Assembly (NCBI GenBank): GCA_030669695.1
Contig: DAOVDC010000038.1
Span: 1-7,126, forward strand
Origin: Candidatus Bathyarchaeota archaeon
Lineage (GTDB): Archaea > Thermoproteota > Bathyarchaeia > Bathyarchaeales > Bathyarchaeaceae
DNA length: 7,126 nucleotides
Direction: 5' to 3'
A program made the translations under genes and the position numbers. Shown here piece by piece: positions 1-4,272 of this stretch; the stretch's first letter is position 1, and the number at the start of each line of letters is the position of its first letter. The notes below the pieces were generated by a model. It made no database searches and was not told the DNA's origin. It saw only the letters and a list, made by a program, of their open reading frames with translations.

Positions 1-116
1 GACAGCCCAACCCAAAACTCATGCGAAGGTTTTCACCTTTTCACACAAAGAACACAACAGAAGAAAAACACACCTTCTACATAACAAAATCGAACGTTCA
101 AAACCCACTACCCCTC

Positions 117-131
117 CCCCCGTATAGGGGG
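117..131. repeat. C5-N5-G5 inverted repeat at the head of element copy 1
   Basis: CCCCC (117-121) and GGGGG (127-131) flank the spacer GTATA, giving a perfect 5-bp GC-only inverted repeat. The G run is also the first part of the dispersed element. A similar but longer arrangement occurs at copy 4 (6770-6790), while copies 2, 3 and 5 have no C run. It could be a protein-binding half-site pair or a hairpin. No function is known. Confidence 0.5.
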
Positions 132-164
132 TCTATAAAGAGAGAGACATACGCAAATAACGTG
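123..164 (+). repeat. Dispersed intergenic element, copy 1 (upstream of lsm)
   Basis: In order it contains TATA, a run of five G, TCTATAAA, GAGAGAGA and CATACGCAAATAACGTG. Four further copies lie in this window (3315-3354, 3403-3447, 6641-6683, 6739-6780). This copy points toward lsm and ends 72 nt before its GTG. TCTATAAA resembles an archaeal TATA box, which would place transcription start near the conserved ATAACGTG tail, but that box is not kept in every copy. The role is inferred to be regulatory. Confidence 0.8.
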
Positions 165-173
165 GTAGTCGCA

Positions 174-201
174 TCGGGTAAGTGAACAGGACAAAACCCG
201 A
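174..201. repeat. Small inverted repeat in the lsm leader
   Basis: TCGGGT (174-179) is matched by ACCCGA (196-201) across a 16-nt spacer. It lies between element copy 1 and the lsm start and would form a short 6-bp hairpin if transcribed. Such a stem can arise by chance and no U-run follows, so it is recorded only as a candidate leader structure or operator. Confidence 0.3.
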
Positions 202-210
202 AATAAATAA
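201..210 (+). promoter_or_regulatory. Candidate core promoter of lsm
   Basis: An AT-only decamer (AAATAAATAA) is centred about 31 bp before the GTG start of lsm. This spacing would place transcription start at or a few bases before the start codon, giving a leaderless or nearly leaderless mRNA, which agrees with the lack of a convincing Shine-Dalgarno sequence there. The TATA-like part of element copy 1 further upstream is the competing candidate. Confidence 0.35.
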
Positions 211-236
211 GTCTATTAGGAACTATCACAAATTGT

Positions 237-680
237 GTGGCGAGGGATAAAAAAAGGTTGTCTGTAGCTCAAAGAAAATTTTTCGGAGAAATAGGAGCGT
301 TACTTGAAAAAACAGTTATGGTGATAACAATAGATAAAAAGAACTACACAGGAACACTGGTAGGAATAATCCCGGACAAGTTAACTCTCTGCCTAGCAGG
401 CGCAAAAGATCAGAAAGGAAACGCTCTGCACAGAGTGGTCCTAAATGGTAACGTTGTCGCCCAAATCTTCGCCATAGAAAAACCTTTTGACCTTAAAGCG
501 TTAGCCGAACGACTTCAAAAAGTGTTTCCAACAATGGTCAGACTATATGAGGATAAAGGTTTCATATGGGTCATGGACAAAGTCAAAGTTACTGAAAAAG
601 GCATAACAGAAGGAAAAGGTCCAGCCGCCGAACGAGTTCAAAAAGTATACGACCTATTTCTCAGCGAATCTAAAGCCTAA
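237..680 (+). CDS. Sm-like (LSm) RNA-binding protein with C-terminal extension
   Basis: The 147-residue product has an Sm fold at about residues 15-80. The Sm1 part (around 25-55) contains the pattern YTGTLVGI followed by LTLCL, and the Sm2 part (around 66-78) contains LNGNVVAQI with the expected Asn-Gly turn. Archaeal Sm proteins form rings that bind U-rich RNA. A typical archaeal Sm protein is about 75-80 residues, so residues 83-147 form an extra alpha/beta domain, as in the two-domain SmAP3 type known from Pyrobaculum. The GTG start is chosen because the Sm domain follows closely and no better start exists; there is no clear ribosome binding site. Its stop overlaps the stop of the convergent PAC2 gene. 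The Sm assignment is firm; the exact subfamily is inferred. Confidence 0.85.
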   Translation: MARDKKRLSVAQRKFFGEIGALLEKTVMVITIDKKNYTGTLVGIIPDKLTLCLAGAKDQKGNALHRVVLNGNVVAQIFAIEKPFDLKALAERLQKVFPTMVRLYEDKGFIWVMDKVKVTEKGITEGKGPAAERVQKVYDLFLSESKA

Positions 681-1429
681 ATAAGCCAACGAAACCGAGG
701 TTCTTCCCCTGTTCTTTTTTCCGTTGGATGAGCAACCAAACCAAAGGACTCTAAAATTTTCCGAGTTGTCTCCACAGCCAAATCCAACCTAGCCAAATCC
801 ACCTTTAAACACAACATTTTACAAACCGCTTTCAAAACCTCACGAGCCGCCTTTGCATCCGGATAGAACCCCGGAGTTTCAGCGAGAAGACATAAACCCT
901 TCATACCCCGCAGTTTACCCAACCCAACAAGAAGCCCAGCCACCCCAAAGATACGCCCCCTAATTCTCTTAGCCCCTAAACTCAATGCCTCACGCAAAAA
1001 TTCAGCATCAGACGCAGCACAGTACAGCTTGGGAACAGCAACCTTTGCTTCCCGCTTCAAGCCGCCGAGAGTCATAACACAATGGCACCCCAACTCTTCA
1101 GCCACATCCAAAACCCGCCCACACAACTCATATTGCCCAACCGTAGTCAAAGCTTGCGTATTACCATAGAGAATAATCAGGTCACGCTCCTCCCCACTCC
1201 CTTTGTAGTAATAAAGTTCATTAATAGGAGAACGTGCCTTGCCACCCTTCGCCGTTACTGCAAAATCTTGAAACGAAGAAGAAAGAATTTCCGCAAAAAG
1301 CTTAGCTTTCAACTCCTGAACAAAATGCAGCGCAGATATATTCGCAACAAACCCTATGCCTGGCAATCCTTCAATCAGCACCGGGTTATCCAAAACCGGC
1401 TTCTCATACATCTGGACGACGCAAACCAT
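677..1429 (-). CDS. PAC2-family proteasome assembly chaperone homologue
   Basis: The 250-residue product matches the PAC2 family. Near the N-terminus it has LIEGLPGIGFVAN (residues 18-30), the family's glycine-rich opening. In the middle it has LIILYGN and VMTLGGL strands (about 85-123), and near 184-210 the family signature ETPGFYPD with AA, followed by VD. Archaeal members (PbaA/PbaB type) bind proteasome alpha or related subunits, but many are uncharacterised. The C-terminus ends RWLI, so no HbYX proteasome-docking motif is present. The ATG at 1429 is supported by AGGAGAG six bases upstream; a second in-frame Met is residue 7. It is convergent with lsm (4-bp overlap) and divergent from tgtA. 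A proteasome link is plausible because psmB lies in the same window, but it is not proven. Confidence 0.8.
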   Translation of the reverse strand: MVCVVQMYEKPVLDNPVLIEGLPGIGFVANISALHFVQELKAKLFAEILSSSFQDFAVTAKGGKARSPINELYYYKGSGEERDLIILYGNTQALTTVGQYELCGRVLDVAEELGCHCVMTLGGLKREAKVAVPKLYCAASDAEFLREALSLGAKRIRGRIFGVAGLLVGLGKLRGMKGLCLLAETPGFYPDAKAAREVLKAVCKMLCLKVDLARLDLAVETTRKILESFGLVAHPTEKRTGEEPRFRWLI

Positions 1430-1435
1430 CTCGGA

Positions 1436-1442
1436 CTCTCCT
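1436..1442 (-). promoter_or_regulatory. Ribosome binding site of the PAC2-family gene
   Basis: On the minus strand AGGAGAG lies six bases before the ATG at 1429, a good Shine-Dalgarno match with normal spacing. It favours this start over the internal Met at codon 7. Confidence 0.7.
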
Positions 1443-1472
1443 AAACCAGCACAGTTAAAGAGGAACTCTAAA

Positions 1473-1487
1473 GATATAAAACATATC
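1473..1487. promoter_or_regulatory. Symmetric AT element, likely shared promoter of tgtA and the PAC2 gene
   Basis: GATAT (1473-1477) and ATATC (1483-1487) flank AAAAC, making an inverted repeat in the 74-bp divergent intergenic region. Read rightward, ATATAAA (1474-1480) is a good TATA box centred about 27 bp before the tgtA ATG, predicting a leaderless tgtA mRNA, consistent with no strong Shine-Dalgarno there. Read leftward, TTTATAT is centred about 48 bp from the PAC2 start and would give a leader just long enough to include AGGAGAG. One box may therefore serve both genes; this is inference from spacing. Confidence 0.55.
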
Positions 1488-1503
1488 TCGGTGGCACCCT
1501 TCC

Positions 1504-3072
1504 ATGTCCTTTGAGATACGCGAAAGAGACTTGCTTGCGAGGATAGGTAGGCTTGAAACTAAAAGTGGCACAATCGAGACCCCATTGCTATTGCCGGTCA
1601 TAAATCCCAAAATTCAACCGATCTCGCCAAAAACCATACAAGAGACATTCAAGTGCACATCATTGATAACCAACGCATACATCATAAAAAAACACTTCCA
1701 AAACAAAGCCATCCAAAAAGGAATACATAATCTCCTAGACTTTTCAGGAGTAATTATGACCGACTCCGGAGCATACCAAATTCTCGTATACGGAGACGTT
1801 AAAGTCACGCCAGAAGAAATTGTGCAATACCAAGAGAACATCAACACAGACATCGCCACGATACTAGATGTACCAACAGGCTGGGGAGTCTCTGAAACGT
1901 ACGCACAGCAGACGGTCAATGAAACTCTGAAAAGAGCAAAACAGTTGACAAAAATCAAAACCCGTGATGACATTCTATGGGTCGGCCCGGTTCAAGGCGG
2001 ACAATACCTCGACCTGATCACTCAATCTGCAAGAAAAATGGGAAAGTTACCATTTCAGATACACGCTTTAGGAAGCCCAACACCAGTCATGGAGCAATAC
2101 CACTTCGACACACTTGTCGACATGATTATGACGGCGAAAACGAACTTGCCGCTGGAACGACCTCTCCACCTTTTTGGAGCAGGCCACCCCTTCATGTTTG
2201 CACTAGCAATAGCACTGGGATGCGACTTCTTTGACTCCGCCGCCTACGCAATCTACGCTCGAGAAGACCGCTACATGACAGAACAGAGAACCATCAAACT
2301 AGATAAACTCAAGTATTTTCCTTGTTCATGCCCAGCGTGCGTAAAAAACGATCCACAAAATGTGAAAGCACTGACTAAAGCTGAAAGACAAAAAATGCTT
2401 GCCCTACACAATCTCTACGTTAGTTTCTCTGAATTAAAACGGGTAAAACAGGCAATAATTGAAGGACGCCTTTGGGAACACCTAGAGCTGAGAGCACACG
2501 GACACCCAGCACTACTTCAAGCCCTAAAAAACCTGAAGAAACACAGCGAATCTCTAGAGAAACACAGCCCAGTAACAAAAAAGAGTGGACTCTTCTTTTT
2601 CAGCTCTCTCGGACTAACCCGCCCTGAAGTTACCCGATACAGAAGAAAGATTTCTGAAAGGTATTCTCCACCAAAAGAAGCTAAGGTTCTTATTTTGCTA
2701 CCACAAACTCCGATGAAACCATTTCATAAATCGAGAGAACATCAAACAATCTTGAAGGAAAATCAGCAAAAACTAGGCGACAAACTGAATAAAATCCACG
2801 TATGCACGTATGCAGCACCATTCGGAGTAATACCCACCGAACTTGACCAAATATACCCCCTCTCACAATACGAAATCGCAGCTCCATTCGACATTGAAAC
2901 AATAAACTACGTTGCAAAACAGGTTGCAAACTACATTACGACCATGGATTATGAACAAATAATCTTACTGCAGGATGTTGAAACGTGGAAGGGAGAGATA
3001 ACAGCAGCCTGTAAAGAAGCTTGTGAAAAGAAGAAAACACTTCTCACATTACTGCAAAGTAAAAATACTTAA
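1504..3072 (+). CDS. tgtA: Archaeosine tRNA-guanine(15) transglycosylase
   Basis: TgtA exchanges guanine 15 in the tRNA D-loop for preQ0, the first step of archaeosine synthesis on tRNA. The 522-residue product has the catalytic TIM barrel at about 1-345. MTDSGAYQ contains Asp87, the base-recognition/general acid-base aspartate. DFFDSAAYA contains Asp244, the expected nucleophile. GPVQGG is at 161-166 and HALGS at 187-191. The zinc site is Cys274, Cys276 and Cys279 in CSCPAC plus His302. Residues from about 391 onward resemble the additional C-terminal domain of archaeal TgtA/ArcS proteins (DUF5591 type). The protein ends there, without the terminal PUA domain that makes the Pyrococcus enzyme about 580 residues. 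The ATG is placed by its N-terminal match to the family and the TATA box 27 bp upstream. It is divergent from the PAC2 gene. The identification is strong; loss of PUA is judged from length and sequence only. Confidence 0.95.
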   Translation: MSFEIRERDLLARIGRLETKSGTIETPLLLPVINPKIQPISPKTIQETFKCTSLITNAYIIKKHFQNKAIQKGIHNLLDFSGVIMTDSGAYQILVYGDVKVTPEEIVQYQENINTDIATILDVPTGWGVSETYAQQTVNETLKRAKQLTKIKTRDDILWVGPVQGGQYLDLITQSARKMGKLPFQIHALGSPTPVMEQYHFDTLVDMIMTAKTNLPLERPLHLFGAGHPFMFALAIALGCDFFDSAAYAIYAREDRYMTEQRTIKLDKLKYFPCSCPACVKNDPQNVKALTKAERQKMLALHNLYVSFSELKRVKQAIIEGRLWEHLELRAHGHPALLQALKNLKKHSESLEKHSPVTKKSGLFFFSSLGLTRPEVTRYRRKISERYSPPKEAKVLILLPQTPMKPFHKSREHQTILKENQQKLGDKLNKIHVCTYAAPFGVIPTELDQIYPLSQYEIAAPFDIETINYVAKQVANYITTMDYEQIILLQDVETWKGEITAACKEACEKKKTLLTLLQSKNT

Positions 3073-3206
3073 CAAAACAAAACCCCAAAACAACTCTGAC
3101 ATGAGCCACAACCCTCATAGGTAGGGGAAACCAGCGGTTAAGAAGCACACCCGCGTTTGCAGCAACACATGAAAACCTGCGTTCTCCAATACAGCCGCTG
3201 TCTTTC

Positions 3207-3246
3207 CCCATCTTTTCGCATCTTTTCCCATCTATTCCTATCGTGG
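3207..3246. repeat. Four-unit 10-bp tandem repeat, pyrimidine-rich
   Basis: Four consecutive decamers read CCCATCTTTT (3207-3216), CGCATCTTTT (3217-3226), CCCATCTATT (3227-3236) and CCTATCGTGG (3237-3246). The first three are near identical and the fourth is decayed; the ten bases before them are a weaker match. The exact 10-bp period puts each T-rich patch on about the same face of the helix. As RNA it offers repeated U4 runs after tgtA, the kind of U-rich tract at which archaeal termination occurs. Whether it terminates, binds protein, or is a slippage product cannot be told from sequence. Confidence 0.65.
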
Positions 3247-3314
3247 GATAAACCGTTTCCAAGCTTAGCTTCAAAAAACCAACCAAAAACAAGCTCTGTG
3301 AAAAACTAAAAAAA

Positions 3315-3354
3315 TATAGGGGGGTCTAAAGAGAGAGACATACGCAAATACGTG
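3315..3354 (+). repeat. Dispersed intergenic element, copy 2 (distal, psmB leader)
   Basis: It contains TATA, a run of six G (3319-3324), TCTAAA, GAGAGAGA and CATACGCAAATACGTG. Relative to copy 1 it has one more G, lacks the TA after TCTA and lacks one A in the tail, and is otherwise nearly identical. It lies 88 bp upstream of copy 3. The TATA-like box of copy 1 is reduced here, which suggests that the copy works as a binding site or is a decayed promoter. Confidence 0.8.
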
Positions 3355-3402
3355 ACAAACAGACAACCCCAAAACTTTCAGAACTTAAAAAATTAGGGGG
3401 GC

Positions 3403-3447
3403 TATAGGGGGGTCTATAAAAGAGAGAGATACACGCAAAATAACGTA
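3403..3447 (+). repeat. Dispersed intergenic element, copy 3 (proximal, psmB leader)
   Basis: It contains TATA, six G (3407-3412), TCTATAAAAG, AGAGAGA, TACACGC and AAAATAACGTA, and is preceded by a second six-G run at 3396-3401. TCTATAAAAG is the best TATA-box match among the five copies. If used, transcription would start near 3444 at the conserved tail, leaving a psmB leader of about 90 nt. No other TATA box is seen at leaderless spacing before psmB, so this copy may be the true promoter. Confidence 0.75.
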
Positions 3448-3537
3448 ACAAACACACACGTAGAAAACACTTCTATTCCTAACAAGTCAACTTCTCACAA
3501 ACCACCACAAAAACAAAAAAAATAACGTAAAGTTTTT

Positions 3538-4266
3538 ATGCAAACACTACATGAATACATCTCTCTCACTTCTCCCGAGAAAATCTCTTGGGAACAAACA
3601 ATTATCCAGGAGGAACAAAAAACGCAACAAAACCCAGATCACCCAACACTAAAAGGAACAACAACAATAGGAGTAATCTGCAAAGACGGAGTCATCCTAG
3701 CCTCAGACACCCGCGTAACAATGGGAACCTTCGTAGCCCACAAAAAAGGAAAAAAAGTATACAGAATCGACAACCACCTAGCAATGACAATCTCAGGAAG
3801 CGTCGCCGACGCACAACGAACAGTAGACATCCTCAAAGCAAACGCACAACTATACAAACTAAACACCAAACGCCCAATACCAATAAACTCAGCAGCCAGA
3901 CTCATCGCAAACCTTCTGTTCTCAGCACGCCTAGCCCCACTGATAGCCCAAGTCCTCATCGGAGGCATCGATGACACAGGACCACACATATTTTCGTTAG
4001 ACCCCTTCGGCAGCCTCACCGAAGAAAAATGCGTCGCCACAGGTTCAGGCTCTCCCATAGCCTACGGAGTACTGGAAGACAAATACAAAGAAAACATGAC
4101 AATCAAGGATCTCCTATCTGTAGTCGTACGCGCCGTTGACTCAGCTATGAAAAGAGACGCTGCAAGCGGAGACAGCTTCGACGTAGCAATCATAGACGAA
4201 AAAGGATTCCACGAATTAAACGATGAAGAAAAGAGAAACATTCTAGGAGGCTCTGAGGAGCGATAA
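3538..4266 (+). CDS. psmB: 20S proteasome beta subunit, with long propeptide
   Basis: This is the catalytic subunit of the archaeal 20S proteasome, cytoplasmic, cleaving itself at Gly-Thr to expose the N-terminal nucleophile. The 242-residue precursor has LKG followed by TTT, placing the catalytic threonine at Thr41. Asp57 in ASDTR and Lys73 in GKKVYR sit at mature positions 17 and 33, as expected. The later catalytic-support residues are Ser170, Asp207 and Ser210, in GSGS and RDAASGDSFD. The propeptide is about 40 residues, much longer than the 6-12 residues of many archaeal beta subunits, though haloarchaeal ones are also long. The ATG at 3538 is the first codon possible after an in-frame stop at 3523-3525, and no other start lies before Thr41. 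No Shine-Dalgarno is seen. It is followed 6 bp later by aCPSF1, a pairing common in archaea, and both are probably co-transcribed. Confidence 0.95.
   Translation: MQTLHEYISLTSPEKISWEQTIIQEEQKTQQNPDHPTLKGTTTIGVICKDGVILASDTRVTMGTFVAHKKGKKVYRIDNHLAMTISGSVADAQRTVDILKANAQLYKLNTKRPIPINSAARLIANLLFSARLAPLIAQVLIGGIDDTGPHIFSLDPFGSLTEEKCVATGSGSPIAYGVLEDKYKENMTIKDLLSVVVRAVDSAMKRDAASGDSFDVAIIDEKGFHELNDEEKRNILGGSEER
4245..4260 (+). promoter_or_regulatory. Candidate ribosome binding sites for aCPSF1 inside the end of psmB
   Basis: AGGAGG (4245-4250) and GAGGAG (4255-4260) lie 22 and 12 bases before the GTG of aCPSF1. The second is the more usable, although its spacing is long. Their place inside psmB supports translational coupling of the pair. 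Confidence 0.45.
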
Positions 4267-4272
4267 AACAGC

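Larger units (their letters stand above)
1..236. other. Gene-free left leader of lsm, A/C-rich
   Basis: No gene is supported here. Several frames stay open only because the + strand is A/C-rich and poor in stop codons, and none reads as a recognisable protein or protein end. The stretch holds one copy of the dispersed GA/G-run element (123-164), a C5/G5 inverted repeat (117-131), a small inverted repeat (174-201) and an AT-rich box (201-210) that could be the core promoter of lsm. Confidence 0.6.
3263..3462 (+). repeat. About 200-bp leader module shared with sepF (psmB copy)
   Basis: The module contains, in order, GCTTAG (3263-3268), CAAAAACAA and TCTG (3284-3298), element copy 2, AAAACTTTCAG (3371-3381), a G6-CTATA-G6 stretch leading into element copy 3, and ACAAACACAC with GTA (3448-3462). 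The same blocks recur in the same order on the minus strand at 6837-6628 upstream of sepF. The distance between the two TCTA cores is 88 bp here and 98 bp there. This order indicates common descent of the entire leader, not just of the element. Confidence 0.7.
3073..3537. other. Gene-free region between tgtA and psmB
   Basis: No coding region is supported in these 465 bp. It holds a 10-bp tandem repeat (3207-3246), element copies 2 and 3 (3315-3354, 3403-3447), the conserved blocks of a 200-bp module shared with the sepF leader (3263-3462), and a 12-nt echo of the element tail just before psmB (3519-3530). The tandem-repeat tract is pyrimidine-rich and could serve as the tgtA terminator. Confidence 0.7.

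Noticed and set aside
1..84. Possible C-terminal end of a + strand gene entering from the left edge
   Set aside because: All three + frames are open for long stretches because of A/C-rich composition, and the translations are low-complexity with no family resemblance.
1082..1444. 120-codon + strand frame inside the PAC2 gene
   Set aside because: It lies antisense to a well-supported conserved gene and has a basic, low-information translation.
3132..3200. Small structured RNA between tgtA and the tandem repeat
   Set aside because: CAGCGG (3132-3137) can pair with CCGCTG (3195-3200), but the loop is long, inner stems are only about four pairs, and no tRNA, box C/D or other known RNA signature is present.
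3044..3292. 82-codon open frame on the minus strand behind tgtA
   Set aside because: It overlaps the tgtA 3' end and crosses the tandem repeat; the translation has no family resemblance and there is no ribosome binding site. The low frequency of stops follows from the A/C-rich top strand.
3315..3447. CRISPR array
   Set aside because: There are only two copies per locus, the copies vary in length and sequence, the intervals differ (88 and 98 bp), and the intervening DNA is itself conserved between loci, which is the opposite of unique spacers.
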